NCBI GenBank assembly: GCA_013397865.1
Contig: VZTI01005310.1
Location: forward strand, 915,394-979,393
Direction of reading: 5' to 3'
DNA: 64,000 bases
Origin: Struthidea cinerea
Taxonomy: Eukaryota; Chordata; Aves; Passeriformes; Corcoracidae
In this document: in pieces, positions 20,879 through 34,672 of the stretch
How positions within the stretch are numbered: position 1 is the first letter of the stretch
Layout of the letters: the number at the start of each line of letters is the position of its first letter
Notes under the pieces: model-generated
Told to the model about the DNA's origin: nothing
What the model saw: only the letters and a program-made list of their open reading frames with translations
Databases searched by the model: none
Made by a program: the position numbers and the translations under genes

Positions 20879-23800
20879 GGAAGGAGATGGGAAATACTTA
20901 ACACAGCTGATCCTCAGGACACAGGAAAGCAACACAGTACATTTTAGGAGCCCAAATTTGGCTTGTGGATGTCCAAATCCAAGCGCTTCCCAACACCAGA
21001 TCCTCCTTCAGCACCTCTTCATAAGCTACAACCCCTCTGGGGTCACCAAACCCCTCTAGACCCACCACAAAAGAACTTTTATCCCTTTTTTCCCCTCCAA
21101 AATACACACCACAAACACGGATTTAACATGCAGCTGTTCTCACAACAGGAAAAGAGCAATTGCCCAATTTGCAGTGGGAAAAAACAGGAGAGAGGGACCT
21201 GCCTGGGGGTGTTGGGCAGATACCAGCAGAGACCTGGGAACTCTGGCATCTGGGAACTCCTGTCTCTAGAGGAGGACAAGAAGTGGCTGCAGATGCCTGG
21301 GAGGAGTCCTTGGCAAGTGCCAGGAACAGAGTTTCCCTAACACACACACACATAGTTCCCTCAGAATAGTCCGGGGATGCTCCCAGGGAATTCCCTGCTC
21401 ACCAAAATCCTCCTGGAGATGCCCAAAGGAGTCACAGTGAGCAATGAGGCACAAACCTGACTCTAACATGAATAAAGCTCTTCAGGAAACTGCCTAAGAA
21501 TCCAATGTGTTTCTACTCAAGACCTCAGCTGTTCCCAGGGAAGGCCAAATAAAATGAGACATGGAAGTGACGCAAAACCCGCGACTGGTGAAGGGCTTGT
21601 CTGGCGTCCTGCAAAACAAAATGTCTTAGATGAAGGTTTTCCCTGCTGTTCTTGATACTGAGTTCAACAACTGCTTAAAATTGCATTTCCATTACCCTTA
21701 GGAAGTTTGCTTACCTAATGTCCTTTTTCCTGACGTACTCTGGCACTCACACACACTTTATAAGCTTTGCTGTGGAGGTGCTGGTTTTCCCTGTTCAAAG
21801 GATCTGGGAAAATTTCACTGTCAGATTTAACATATTAGCTCACTGTAACAGAGGCCAGAGAAGCTGATTTTGAATTAAATGTCATTAAATATCAACATGT
21901 TTACACAGCAACGTCAGCTTGCAGTTATACACAACCCTGGGGTATTCCTTCGCTGCTGTCTGCTTTTCCTGAGCTGGATTCCAGGCTGAGTCAATGGCCT
22001 TTCTTATGGCTTCCCCTAACACTGATGCAGCTGGTGGCTGAAACACCCTTGGTCTGTCTTAGGGCTCTGTCAAACAGGTTCCTTCAAGCAGCACTGCAGA
22101 TGTTTTGAGCAATTTTGTGCTGAAACAAAGCCAGAGCCCTCTGATGAGCACCAGTCCTGTTCAGCTGGGCAGTGAGGATACAGGAGAGATGCTGCCAGCC
22201 CTGGCACGGCTCAGCTGCCAAAATATGCCTGGCTTTTAGAAAAAAAAAATCTGTGTAGGTACCTAATCCTGTCTGGATTCTGCTGTGGAGAAGGTTCTGG
22301 CAAACAAAAAAATGTAGAACTGGCTGGTTTCATATTAATCCTCAAATCTGCGTGTGAGCAGTGCTGAACCTCGAGTCCTGTTTTGGAATGAACCAGATCT
22401 GGGCATGAGGCTTGATCACACCCTGAAACATGTGACAAATACAAACTGGGAAGGAGCAAAAAACTGGAGCTTCAGCTTGTGCAGTAACCACAGTTCTCCT
22501 GCAGGGCAGTTCCCAAAGGGAAGCCCAGGGCTGATTTTCCGTGAGAGGAGTTAGAAATGTCAGCTGGTTCTCTGAACTACTGGAGAATTTTCTCCACGGT
22601 GGAGAGGAGGATTCAGCTGTTGGCAGCTGGGCCTGGTGAAAGTCAGAGGTTATGCTGTGACTGCAGTAGAAAAGTAGGGGTTTATTCGTGAGAAAATACT
22701 CATTAGGCAATTTAGATTTGGTCCAATCTGACTTTCCAGCAGTACTGCCCTCAATCCCCCTCTCTGAACCTTTCCCCCTGAGCTCAGGGGCGTGTTAATG
22801 ACAGTGTGGGCAGCACACTACCAAAGATCTGCCCTTCCTTCCCCCAATTATCTGCCTTTGGTCGGTTTGGAAGGATTTAATCACTCAGTTAGAAAAAGAT
22901 TTAATTACTTTGATAAAATTGGAGTTGGTTTGCATGTTCTTGCTTCCTGGGCTGTTGCTGTCCTTTCTCGTGTTAGATAAGGCAATGTACAATATTGCAC
23001 CACTGCATGTTCCTGAATGTTTGTTGAGGTGTCTGTTCTTAGGGGAAGCTCCTTGCGCTGGGTAAATATTTAAGAATCATGATAAAAATCCATTTTGTTT
23101 AATTAATGCTGGGAATCACCCAGGGCACAGTACATTTGTTTCCACAGTGAGCAGTTGCGAGTCAGTGTGGATATAGGAAGTCTGAGATAATACCAGAGTA
23201 ACTCATAGCCCAGAGGTCTGCAAGACTTCAAGTAGAGTTTATTTACAGTGGAAATGCCAGGTAAGGACTCCCCCAACTCTCCCAAATGAAAAGCCCAAAT
23301 TCATGTGCTGGGAATGCAAACCACAGAAGGCTTCTTCCTGAATTCTCTGTGTTGCTGCAGTGGGTATTAGCTCTGGGAGACTTGGCAGAGCTGTGCAGCC
23401 TCAGAGGTTGATAATGGATGATCTAATCTCGTGTTCATGGCAGGAAAATAAAAATCAGGACTCTAGTAACATCGACAGGCAGCCTTTCTGCTCTTGTGCT
23501 TGTCACTGCTCTGTAATGTTTTAGTAAATGTCAGAAAATAAATGTAGCTTTTGATCCCCGTTTAATACAATTTCAGTGTAATGTATCCACCCCCTTCATC
23601 TTTGTTTGCATCTAGGGCGAAGTGATGGGAAGGAGAACAGAAGCTCTGACTTGTGAAATGTATTGGTTTTCAAATTTCCCATTCCTAAATAATGTTTCTA
23701 CCAAAAGACACTTATCCTGGCGGAAAGAAAAGGTTTTCCTACATCTCAATTAGCACTAGAGCACGGAAAAATGTGGTCTCTTCCCAAGCAATTTGTGTTT

Positions 23801-24077
23801 AGGGGTGTAAGAACATTTTAAATGTCATAAATTTTGGAGAAGGCAGAACATCAAACAGCTTTGTGCAGGGTTGCCAGACAGTGTTTACTAAACCAGATGA
23901 TGCTGGGTTTTGCCTGATGCTTTTCTCTTTTCACAGGCTGCAAAACCCTTCTGTCCAGGGCATCACTTTCACAAAATTCCCCCTGCAGAGACCCAGGAGT
24001 TTCAGGATTCCCTACAAAGCAAAGGAATTGTGCTCTGGTTTGGACTTTGAAGACCAATTTGGGGCTGGTGAAAGAAT

Positions 24078-24212
24078 CCCGGACTGGTTTGGATTGGAAG
24101 CGACCTTGAAACCCATCCAGTGCCACCCTCTGCTATGGGCAGGGATGCCTCCCACTATCCCAGGGTGCTCCAAGCCCTGTCCAGCCCAGTCTTGGACACT
24201 TCCAGGGAAGGG
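24078..24212 (-). mobile_element. CR1 LINE 3' fragment
   Basis: The + strand reads TTTGGATTGGAAGCGACCTT, CCCATCCAGTGCCACCC, ATGGGCAGGGATGCCTCCC and TTGGACACTTCCAGGGA, the reverse complement of a CR1 3' end. Confidence 0.9.
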
Positions 24213-24916
24213 GGAAAAGGCTTTTTATTCAGCTTATTTAAAGAACAAAGATTTTTATTTGGCTTTAGCACTAGATGGGGCTAAAGGACTAAGAAGAATT
24301 AAAAAAAACCAGACTGGCTGAGCCACGGGATGTGAAAAGCCACGGGAAAAGAGGAGTGGGGGCAACGGATGCTGTTGGAGCCCCTTCACTTGCTCAGCTT
24401 TGTGACAGGAACCAGACCCTGACTCTGCAGCTGTTGGGTTGTCAGCACTTGTGAGGGGTCAGTGAGATGTTGTGGAGTGGGGTGAGGTGTAAACCATGAG
24501 CAGGATACGTTGGACAGCAGCACTCCGCAGGTGGATCCCCGTTTCTGACAAATCTTTTAGTGGAACCTTTCCCTGCATGTTATAAAGGGCCTTCAAAAAG
24601 CAGCATCTCCTCAGCTTTCAACCTGCAGCATCCAGGAATAGCCCCAAGAGACACCACTGCAGGGGAAAGACCCAATTTTTGTATGTATGAGCTCATTTTA
24701 CATTACTGGGTTTAGTGGTTTACTGGGTAACTTTTTATTTACCATTTCTGCTTTCAAAATACACGAGAAACCTCCTGTTCAGATTGTTACTCACCGGAAT
24801 TTCCCTCCTGTCCCACCCAGGTAAAAAACCTGTTGGTTATCAGATAAAACAGGGAAATAACACTTTATTTTCAAGCACAATATCCCTGGACTGTTACAGT
24901 TAAGAATTTTAACTCT

Positions 24917-25010
24917 CCTTATCCATCCTATTGTAAACTGTACTTATCAATCCTATTGCAAACTACCGTTATCAATCCTACTGTAAACCATCCTTATCAA
25001 TCCCATGGCG
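24917..25010 (+). repeat. 25-bp minisatellite, about 3.7 copies
   Basis: Units start at 24917, 24943, 24968 and 24993 (26, 25, 25 and 18 bp). The shared core is TTATCAATCCTATTG followed by TAAAC or CAAAC. The last unit is truncated. Units are non-identical, so the array is not very recent. Confidence 0.85.
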
Positions 25011-25473
25011 AAGATCTGCTGTTGCACCAGATTTTGCCTGTATTAATCTGAGTATTTGTGTGTGCAAACAAAGATTTCAGTAAAACTCAACAACCACCTG
25101 TTTTCTCATTTGCTCCATGAGTGTAGAAACGTTTCATGAAATTGCCTGTGGTTTAGTGATTTGTATGACATAAGCAGTGTTTTCCTTCTGTCAGACCTGG
25201 GCCAGTCTTAGATTGCTTGAGGATGTAAACGTGAGAAAACAAACCCAAACAATTAAAGTTAAATGCCTGATGTACCTGGGGAGAGATTATCTGCTCTGCT
25301 TCCATCTTTCCTTTAAATCTTCTCACAGTGGGGGTTCCTTTTGTTGCTCAGTGTTTTATTGCACAAATACTTCAGTGCCAACAAATAGCACAGGGGTGAG
25401 GGGATGGGCATTTTTGGAGGGAAGCACCAAAGAAATCCAGAATCCTCTTAAACCTGAAGTTTCGTGGTGGAAG

Positions 25474-25525
25474 AATAAAATATCCTGAGTTGGAAGGGAC
25501 CCATAAGGATCATTTGAAATGCTGG
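25474..25525 (-). mobile_element. Short CR1-like 3' fragment
   Basis: The + strand reads CCTGAGTTGGAAGGGACCCA, then TAAGGATCATTTGAAATG, the reverse complement of the 3' end of a different CR1 subfamily. It is very short. Confidence 0.6.
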
Positions 25526-25842
25526 AACAGGCTCTGAGGGAAAAGACAGAGCTCTGGGACACGGGCAACAAACAGAGCTGTGGACAGTAAGGAAGGACTC
25601 ATTCCTTGGGGCAAGGAGTTTTTTAGTGCACAATCCCCATTTTCCTCAGGGTGGTGCTGAGCCAGCTCGGGCTTGGATGTTCTGGACTTTGCAACTGATA
25701 CAGGGGCCATTTTTGGCATGTGAATGTACCTTCCTTCCTTTGTCCATCTTGAATATAAGTGGCATGGAGATGTTGGTGTGGGCCAGGGACTGCTTTTGTC
25801 TTGTGCCTGTGCAAAGAACTCTGGTCTTTAACATCCCAGAGC

Positions 25843-25992
25843 AGATGTGGCTGCCCCATCCCTGGAAGTGTCCAAGGCCAGGTTGGAGCAGCCTGGGATA
25901 GTGGGAGGTGTCCCTGCCCATGGCAGGGAGTGGGGCTGGACGGGCTTTAAGGTCCCTTCCCACCCAAACCACTCTGTAATTCTATGATTCAT
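25843..25992 (+). mobile_element. CR1 LINE 3' fragment
   Basis: It contains TGGCTGCCCCATCCCTGGAA, CAAGGCCAGGTTGGAGCAG, GTGTCCCTGCCCATGGCAGG, GGGCTTTAAGGTCCCTTCCC and ends GTAATTCTATGATTC, a well preserved CR1 3' end. Confidence 0.93.
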
Positions 25993-27512
25993 CCTTTTAT
26001 TTAACAATATCAAGGGCTTAAAACCTTGACAAATGGATAGCAAGGAGAGTCTTCACATTCAGCAAAAAAAAAGAGAGGAAACTCGGAACGTAGCTGCAAA
26101 AGATGATGACCTTATGGAATCCTGAATTCCACTTGCATGCAAGTGAAGCATGTGGCACTAAGACCTCAAACCATCCCCTCAGGTTGTACCAAACAGACCT
26201 GTCCCATTTCCAGCACCAGCAACATCCCTGTGATCACTAGAGTTGCAATCAGCTCGCTTCTTGGTGTGTCCAGTGCTGAGGAAGGTGGTTAATCACCAGT
26301 TAGGGGATATTCCTTTCAAAAAGGAGGGTTGGGAAGGAAAGGAGCTGCTGTTGGAATAGCACACTGGCTTTGGCATTAGACAGGCAGGAGTAATACATTA
26401 AAGAGAGCAGCAGAAAGTCTGATGCCACCTACGTTCCTCCCATGCAAGTTTTAATTATAGCTCTGGACTTGGCTGAGATGTGTCATTGAGCCCCGTGTTC
26501 AGACAGCTTTTCCCTGACTAAAATTGGCTCCCAGGACAATGTGTGGAGCAGGATCTTGAAACTCAAATGCATTTCAGAGAAGTCATTCTGGGTAGAGCCT
26601 CAGAATGAAGCTGAATCTCTGAGCAGGGCACAGAAATTAAGCCAAATTGCAATCTCATTTGACGTATTCCTTGGGTTTTTCCTGGTTTCTGGGGAAAGCA
26701 GCTGGGAGGCAGCTCAGTTCAAGCAGTGAACTTATGACTGTGAGAGCTTCATGTTTTTTGCCAAGAGACAGCTCTAATTGGTTTCCTTGCACTGGGAAAA
26801 GTTGTGTTTGGGAGACAGTGTATTACCTACCACTGATCTGAAGGGAATTTTCAGCTGGGGCCTTTGGCATAGGTGGAAAGTTTTAATTTGAACAAGCAAA
26901 GGGTGAGACTTTGTAATGCTTCACCTGGATATTGCTGAACAGAGGTTTGCTTGGTCTTGAGGCATTGACATGGAAGAAATGTGTAAGAATAAATTTTCTG
27001 TCTTTTTTAGATGTGAAATTTCCCTTCACCCTTCGGTTCTCTCTTGTCAAGTCACTGCAAGAACCCACGGGGTGTCAAGAGATGATGTGGGGAGTGACAT
27101 CAGCTTGGAAATGGAGTCTGGAAAGTTGAAAATAGTCTGGCAGTCCCTATTAACTTATTCCTCTTTTTTTTCCTAAGCCTTATAAAACATTTCACAGTTG
27201 AAGCCGAACTCTGTGGTAGGATTGAAATACCATCAGTTGATTGACTCTGCCAGCATCACCCTCAATCCAAGAATGGTTGAATGCAGTATTTTGAGCGTGT
27301 CCTTTGATAACCCCCCATTAAGGGATTGTTATGTTTTGTTTTAAATTTGGACTTACATCTTAAATTTGTGATTTTTTTTTTGTTTCTTTGTTTGGTTTTA
27401 AAATTGAACTCTGGGCTTAGAGATAAGGTGAATTGCTCAAGGTGACACAAATTCTGGGGCAAAGAGGGAACTAAATACTGCCAGAGAAAGATTTCCAAGA
27501 AATGAAAATATT

Positions 27513-27595
27513 TTTCATAGAATCATGGAGTGATTTGGGTTGAGAGGAACTCTCAAGACAATGTAGTTCCAACCCCCTGCCACTAGACCTGGTTG
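27513..27595 (-). mobile_element. CR1 LINE 3' fragment
   Basis: The + strand begins TTCATAGAATCATGGAGTGA, then TTTGGGTTGAGAGGAACTCT, GTAGTTCCAACCCCCTGCCA and CTAGACCTGGTTG, the reverse complement of a CR1 end of another subfamily than most here. Confidence 0.88.
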
Positions 27596-28699
27596 TTTTT
27601 CTCTGAAAACAAAGAGAAACCCCAAACATTTCTGGATAATTTACCTGTCCAGCCACCTGGATGCGATTAGGATTGTTTGTTCCAAGTGTCATCTCTTGTT
27701 GTGGGTATGGAAGCAGATGGAAGTGTGGCTGTCAAAGCAGGGTATATTTATATTTGTGTATCTTTAATGCAAGACCAGTTTTAAAAGACAGAGACTTCCT
27801 AAAAGAAATGAGTCTTGAAATCTAAGCCTTGCTGGGTAACTAACCCAAATAACACCTTCCATTATTTAGGTTGTAAGCAATAAAAAATATTCTTGCTCCC
27901 AATAGAGCTTTCTCCATATATACTAGTTTCTGCTGCAAAGTTGATGAATCTGTAATGCACTGCATAATTAAACATTGCAGGGATATTGCTTTGGAGAGGA
28001 AACAAGTAATGAAGGGGATACAGTAAATTTTGGTGATTACAGATACAATTGTTTAGCCCAAGCATTGCATGGTCTGCTTTACAGGTTAAAAAAAATCCCA
28101 AAGAACACAATTTCGATTAAGCTCTGCATTGCTCTGCTAGCAACGGATTAGGCTATTAAACGATATTTTTCCATTAATAAAACAAATGTTAATGCATTGT
28201 TTGATGCTAATAATGAAACCATTGTAGGAAGCACATCTCCTTCCATTAACATTTATCACATCTTGTCAAGGCTGGGGATGCATTCAGGGCTTTCTCATCA
28301 AGGTGAATTGGGAAGGCACAGCAGGAACTTGCTGCCCTCTTAGTCTGCTTCGTGTTTGCTGTGTTCTTGTGGACAAGGCTGATCCAAGGGCTACAGAGAG
28401 CTGAACTTTAAATACATGGAACCATCTGCTACAGCACATCACTGGCTTCATTAAATTGTATTAATTCTTAGCAGAGTGAGGCAAGGAAGAAATCGCTGCT
28501 AAGCTCTGCCTGTTTCTAGAATCTGTTAGGAGGCTGGAAGTGCTCCACCAGCTCTCATGGTGCTGCACAGATAAAGATCTGCCTGTCCTAAGATTTTTGC
28601 ACTGCGGCTTGTCTTAGGCACAGCCATAAAAACCTGGAGTTGGAATTCCCCCCTCTCCAGCAAATCCAGCATGGCTGGATCTGTCTGCCCTGTCAGGGT

Positions 28700-29005
28700 G
28701 TGTGTGTGTGCAGTTATCCGGGCATGGGGATGGTTTAATACCTTGTCCAGTTGCCAATGCCTTGATTTTTACCTTGTCCGGGTACTTGGGAGAAAGTTCA
28801 GGAGGAAAAATCTGATGTCTTCAGGGGGCTCAAATTGGGTGCCTGGGGTGGGGGCGTGTGCATTGATCAGGCATGGGGCTGGTTTAAGACCTCATCCAGC
28901 TGTTAGTATCTTGATTTTTATCTTGTCCAGGGTCCTGGGAGAAACCGTCTGAGCTCAGGAGGAAAAATCTCATGCCTTCAGTGAGCTCAACCTGGGTATT
29001 GCTCA
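28700..29005 (+). repeat. Two-copy tandem duplication, unit about 150 bp
   Basis: The halves (about 28700-28850 and 28851-29005) align throughout. Both contain a GTGTG start, GGCATGGGG.TGGTTTAA, CTTGATTTTTA.CTTGTCC, TGGGAGAAA, AGGAGGAAAAATCT and CTTCAG.G.GCTCAA. The second copy has a 10-bp insertion near TCTGAGCT. I know no repeat family with this sequence. Confidence 0.85.
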
Positions 29006-29022
29006 CTGCAAAGAGAGGGTCT

Positions 29023-29047
29023 GGGGGGGGTTCCCCCCCTCCCCCCC
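29023..29047. repeat. G-run / C-run hairpin
   Basis: Eight G, TT, seven C, T and seven C follow each other directly, so the runs can pair as a G:C hairpin or form G-rich secondary structure. It adjoins the end of the 150-bp tandem duplication. Confidence 0.8.
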
Positions 29048-32000
29048 ATCTCTTTGTCAGAGCTGGTTGTGCATTAATCCTTTTATCCCTGGCAATTCTG
29101 TCAGCTGGCTGGAGACAGAGCAAGAGAGAAAGCATCTGTACAATGTTTATTCTCCGTGTTGTAAAGCTTTGTGCAGACACTTAAACTGGGGATATTTTAA
29201 TGCAGTGATAGCTGCAGATAAAAGCCAGTGTAAGGGGATGGCTGGAACCTCCCCGTCAGCGATTTGGGTGATGCTGCACACAACATTTCCTCTACAAGGG
29301 AGAGCAGAGGGCGCAGGCAGCTCACTGAAGCCTCAGCAAAAGCTGTTTTCAAGGTCTGCTGGAGCTCTGGGAGCAGGGCCATGCTGCACACAGGTGTCTG
29401 TCACAAACAGGATGGCAGCCCCTTCAATCACAAATAAACGAAGTCTAAGGCAAAACAAGCTCCTGGTATGTTGGGGCTGTAGCCACAGCTGTGCCCTCTT
29501 CATCCAGAGCAGCAATTTGTGTTAAAAGACTGTGAGGGAGGCACAGTTGGTGAGTCAAAGGCATAAATACCCATCACCAAGCACGTTCCAAGAAATGCTG
29601 CTGTGCTATTAAGGAGAACGTTTCTGAGTCCTCCAGCAGTGTCACAGTGTCAATTCTAAAATGTGCCCATTTACAGATGTGCCTCAGAAAGCAAACCCAG
29701 CCATTTGCTGGGGCGCTTCTGAAGTCTGTACAGACCTTAATTTGCCTTATCAAAGGATAATCTGTTGTGTCAAGACTTGGAAGAAGGCTTGATTAAAAAA
29801 GCAGTTGAAGTGCGAATGCTGGCATCTGAGTGGTGCAGAAGTAGTATTTATTTAAATGCATTTAATGAGCAATTTTGGTAATGTGGCCCTGTATTTAGAG
29901 TTCCATCAGTGACTCTTCCTTCAGCAGGGCTTAGTCACACACTGCTTGTCTTTTGCTGCCAAGATTATTTTTCTCTGCTCTCTGGCACTCCCCAGGCTCG
30001 GGATGTTAAACACTGGACAAACCCAGCAGGCTCGGCACCCTGAAGTTTTTATTGAGAGCAGGGAAGGGCAGCAGCCTGGGATTTTGGGGTTCAAAGGGCT
30101 GCTGTGCCCTTCTCTGCTCTGCTGGCAGGTTGTTTGATCTCACTGTTGTTCATCAGCAGGGTTTAGGTAAAACCTTGCCTTGTGTGAGCTCCAGGGCACA
30201 GTCTGGGAGAGCTCAGCTTCAGTTCTGCCAGTCTTAACAGTTTTTGTAAGTATTTACATTAAAATGAATGACCTTAAAATTTTGCTTAAACAACAAGTTA
30301 AACCTCCTGTGATTATTTTGGCACGAATGAAACTTTCCATTAGGCTGCAAATGATTATTCTTAGTAGGACAAATAAAAATAGATTTTTATCTAGAGCTTT
30401 GATGCCTTCAGCACTCAGCCCTGCCCTTTTGGGAGTGGCTGCCCATTCCTACCTGGAAATCTCCGTCAGGAGCTGTCATCCATGGAAAATTATGGCAAAA
30501 TCCCACTGGGGTTTTTTGGAATAAAGCTGTAGCAGGGGACTCCTAATCCCTTTTCTCCCCATAGCACAGTTTTGTGTGTTGGGCCACATTAATGTTACAT
30601 AGTATTAAGTGAAGCAAATACACTGTATTTGAATCCCTGCCCTGTAATTACTCATGACACAATTCAGTAGATGGAAATAAACTAAATTTTGAAAAAAATA
30701 TGGTTGTCTCTGCTAACACTGTAGCGCTTGGGCTTATAATTTCCCTCTTGAGCAGTCTTTTTTTTTTCCTGAAGTTCTTAAGTGGTCGTGTTTATGTTTT
30801 ATTAGTCTTTTTTTGTTTTCCTACATTCTCCAACATATTCGACGTGTCCCCTATTCAACTCATGTAATTTTAATTAAATTCAATAGAACATTTCTCCTTT
30901 CTGTATTAATGTACCTGTGTTGGCTCTTATAATACAGTCTCAAATACTGTGAAATATAAAATTCAGCTCTTTCATGAAAGAGAGGAACATAAAGAGAATG
31001 CAGCTGGTGAAACCAACTGTTGGAGCAGCTGATGAATACAACCTCCTGCTCAGGTACAGAGTGTAAAACCCTGTAGTACAGACAATTTCCTCCAGACTGA
31101 ATGAGAACTGAAATCGAATTCCTTGTTGAAGACGGTTTGTGTTTTTAAAAATACTCCCTGGAGGAGTGTTGTGCCTTTCTGCACGGCACAGAGGTGAGCT
31201 CAGTGTTACCTGTGTGACACAGCTGATGGACAAGTTGGTGAGATTGGCCAAAAATCACGTTAAAGACCTTGAGATATTTGGGATTCACCCCAGCTCAGGC
31301 CTGCAGGAGGAGGTAGTGGCAGTGACAGTGGCTTTCTCACCCCCACTGACACCAGGTGCTGTAAACAAGCTTTACCTTTTCTGACGAAGGTGTAAGAATT
31401 TCAGAGCACACGTGAAAAGCAGCTTTTCCTGCAGGATCTGGGCTGAATGCTGAGTTCCTGGTGTCACTGTGGGAATGAGGCCGGCGGGACTGCGTGCTCA
31501 CCCTTCATGTGGGTGGTGGGGGCTGCCTGAACATCCTGGCTGGCACATCCCTCCCAGGATCTGGGGGTCACAGACACCTTGTCCTTGAATGTTCCCAGCA
31601 GAGAAGAGCTGCCTCTGACTGCTGTGGGTTGGACAGGCAGCTCTGGGATGGATCCCCAGCCGATGATTTATGTTAATTATTAGAGCAGCTTTGCGGCCAG
31701 ATCAGGGGTGGCCTTTCTCACACGCCTTCAAAAATAAGGTGCTCTTGCTCTGCAAGCTTCTTTTTGTGGTTAGTTTGTTGGTCCTGAGCTCCCTGGAACT
31801 CTGCTCCAGCCACTGCTTCCCATATGCTCTCCTGGCTTTGGGAAGGGCTCTCTGGGCAGCCATCCAAGAGGTGCCAGATCTTCCTCTGCAGATAATGTTG
31901 TCTCTTTTAACAGCAGAAAATAATCAAATATTAAACAAGGTTGGATAAAGGCCTTGAAAAGAACAATTAATTTGATGCACTGAAGGTTTGCAGATCAATT

Positions 32001-34672
32001 TTCAGCCGTGGGCAGCCTTACTTGACAGGCCTAAATTATATTGTCACACAAAAAGGCACAGATTAGGATGTCTGTGTAATCTGCAGATTGTTCAATTTTT
32101 CCTTGCTTGTTACATGTGCCCTGGTAGAGGAGACTTTTCCATCACTGTGCATCCAGGTGATCTTTAGAAGAACATTGATGGAAACCTGACTGACACCTTC
32201 CCTTCTGCACTCACTTCTCCACTTTTAAACATGGAGTGGACCTATGAATTTAGCAAAAAAGGCACTTGTGGCCCATCCTGTCATCAGTTATTTTTTTCCA
32301 GGCTCAGAAGCTGCACTAAACCCTCATGAACCTCGAAGTATTTGCCTTCATTTTCTCTCTGCTCCTTCACTACCAGCTCCTCTGCCCTATCCAGGAGCAC
32401 AAAGTCCTGATTTTACATTGGTTTTATGATTGCTGGAGAAAAAGTCTCTCATATGCAGTGTGAGCTCTACTTTTCTGTAAGAAACTCAATGTGAGCAGTT
32501 TCCACCCAACAGTGTGGTCACTCTCTTACAGGTTCTACCTGTTCTTGCAGAAACCTCCCGAGTGTGACTAGAACGCAGTGGGTTTTTCTGTTGTGGGATT
32601 GTCCATTTCTATATTGACTGATGAAGTTATTTACAGCTCGGCTGTTTCCATGGCATTGCCTTCAGTTTGTTCTTTAATAGAGAAGGAATCTGCAATGGTT
32701 TTCCTCTCCCTTAAATCTGTATTCCACTGCTGTCTCATCTGTTTAATACATTTCCTTTACAAATCTAGACTTATGTTTGAGCCTAATGCCAGCAAGAGCT
32801 CTGGAAAGATTTATTCTTTTGGGCCCTAATGTGAAATGAGTAATGCTACAACTGGCTCCCTTGGTAGCAGCAACACATTTTACTACTGATTGTCAGAAAC
32901 AATAAAAAAGAGAATACCTTGGTAGTGTCTGTGCTGTTTGCTTCCTGTGATTTTTGTCCTGAATTAACCTCTACAAATAGATTGCGTGAGTAACTTTGGA
33001 GAAGTTCTCAGCTTGTGTGGAGGAGAGAAACAAGGAAAAGAAACTGAGTTATTAATGCAGCTTTTAATAACAAACATCAAGAGAATGAGGGGTTCATGGC
33101 AAGGCTGTGGTGACCCACTGGGCAGCTACCGTCCAGGTGTCCCACTGTGTTTTCCAGAGCACAGAAATCATCTCTCAGCATGGAATTTGCATATCCACAG
33201 CTGGAATAAGCTGCGTCTCAACTCTGCCAACATACGGCCCGAGTGTGTGCTGCAGGAAAGACTCAATCCAAAGTTTTTAAAATTCCAATTCTCCTTAAAA
33301 AGTCAAGATTTGTAAATTCTGGGTTCTAGCACACGCCAAGGGATCAGGGTGTTTTTTGAAGCAATGGTCGATCGCTTGGCTCAGCATCAGAGGCTGGATT
33401 TATTAGTTTTGCCTGGAAATGCAAGTGCTTTCTGCTCTACTTATTAAATAGACGAGCATAGCCTTCTTTTATAGATAAAAATACTGCAAAAATTAATCTG
33501 TTAACAGCCATCCAAGGTCTGAGCGAGTGGACGGAGAAATCTTCCGTGCTGTGTGCTGTTCGGCTTTTACAAGAAGGAGTTACAGAAAGTTATAAAAGGA
33601 AAGCTAACATTTGGTATTCAAATGGAAAGGAAACCAAGCCTCATCTTTGAAAGTTGGTATAACCCCGTCTAGAGCAGGTCAGGAGTGTTTCAAACTGTCC
33701 CACTTTCAGCCCGGTAAAGTTCAGGAGTTCTCCTTGTTATTTAAAATACATTAATGACCCATGAGTGTCAGGAAAGGAGTGAACTGGAGTCGCTGTGAGA
33801 AGAGCCCCCGGGGAAAAGGCTCTTTCTTTTCTCTGTGGAGTTTGGGTGAGGTCAACATCTCTTTTCTCCTTGGCCAAAAGAGATTTTCCTGGGCTTTAAG
33901 GCCAGGACCTGTCACCACCTGATTGTGGCAGAGTGGTGTTGATTTAATGCTGTTCCACGTTGTCCTTAATGATTTAATAAGGTTTCTAATGCAGTTTGTG
34001 CCTTCCTTCCGTCTCCAAGTCCCTGCTTCCCTTTAGGTCTTGGCAGGGAATATTGTTCTCCCACAGCAATATTCACTGGTTTATCCTTTCCCATGTCCTC
34101 TCCCATGCTGTGGCATTTTCTGATTTTTGTGTTGAGCTCCACAAGTATGTTTTTGAGAGCAGTTTATTTGGCTGTGTTACATCAGTGATAGTGACTGAGT
34201 TTTGGGGAGCACAAGAAACCCAACTGTGATATCATTTCAGTAGAGTTTGGACAGAACTGTCCCATCCCAAGTTTTCTTCTTGGTGAAGCAGCTCTTTGAC
34301 AGCCTCACTGTGCTGCAAAGGACACAGGGAGGATTTTACATTTGTTTTACATGTGTTGGACTAAACTTCCAGAGGCTTAAAATCTAATATCTCACCTGTC
34401 CTTTCTATCATTCACTTGAGAAGGACGAAAGGCAATTAAAATCACCAGCAGTGTCAGGAACATGACAGGAGCTGACGTTTTTGGGTTGTGGAGCGTTGCC
34501 TGCGATGGATGGCTCTGCAGAAATTGCCACATCTCATCTTTGTCTCCTGCCAGAGCTCCCTTTCCCGAAAGGCTGTTGGGCTTTTCCAAATTGCAATGAT
34601 TTAGCAACAACTACCTTGTCTAAATTTTTTTTTCATCCAGGCAAAGGAATGGGGAAGTGATGTTACATAGAA

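Larger units (their letters stand above)
20880..28690. other. Region with no supportable gene
   Basis: Only short open frames without domains are present, and several pass through CR1 sequence. Contents that can be named are four CR1 fragments and a 25-bp minisatellite, listed separately, and a small ACACAC run near 21341-21353. The rest is unique AT-rich sequence. Confidence 0.55.

Noticed and set aside
23863..24321. 152-codon + strand open frame
   Set aside because: Its second half runs through a reverse-oriented CR1 3' fragment and it has no domain.
24917..25010. Short regularly spaced repeats considered as a CRISPR array
   Set aside because: Units are contiguous without unique spacers, and the sequence is avian nuclear DNA.
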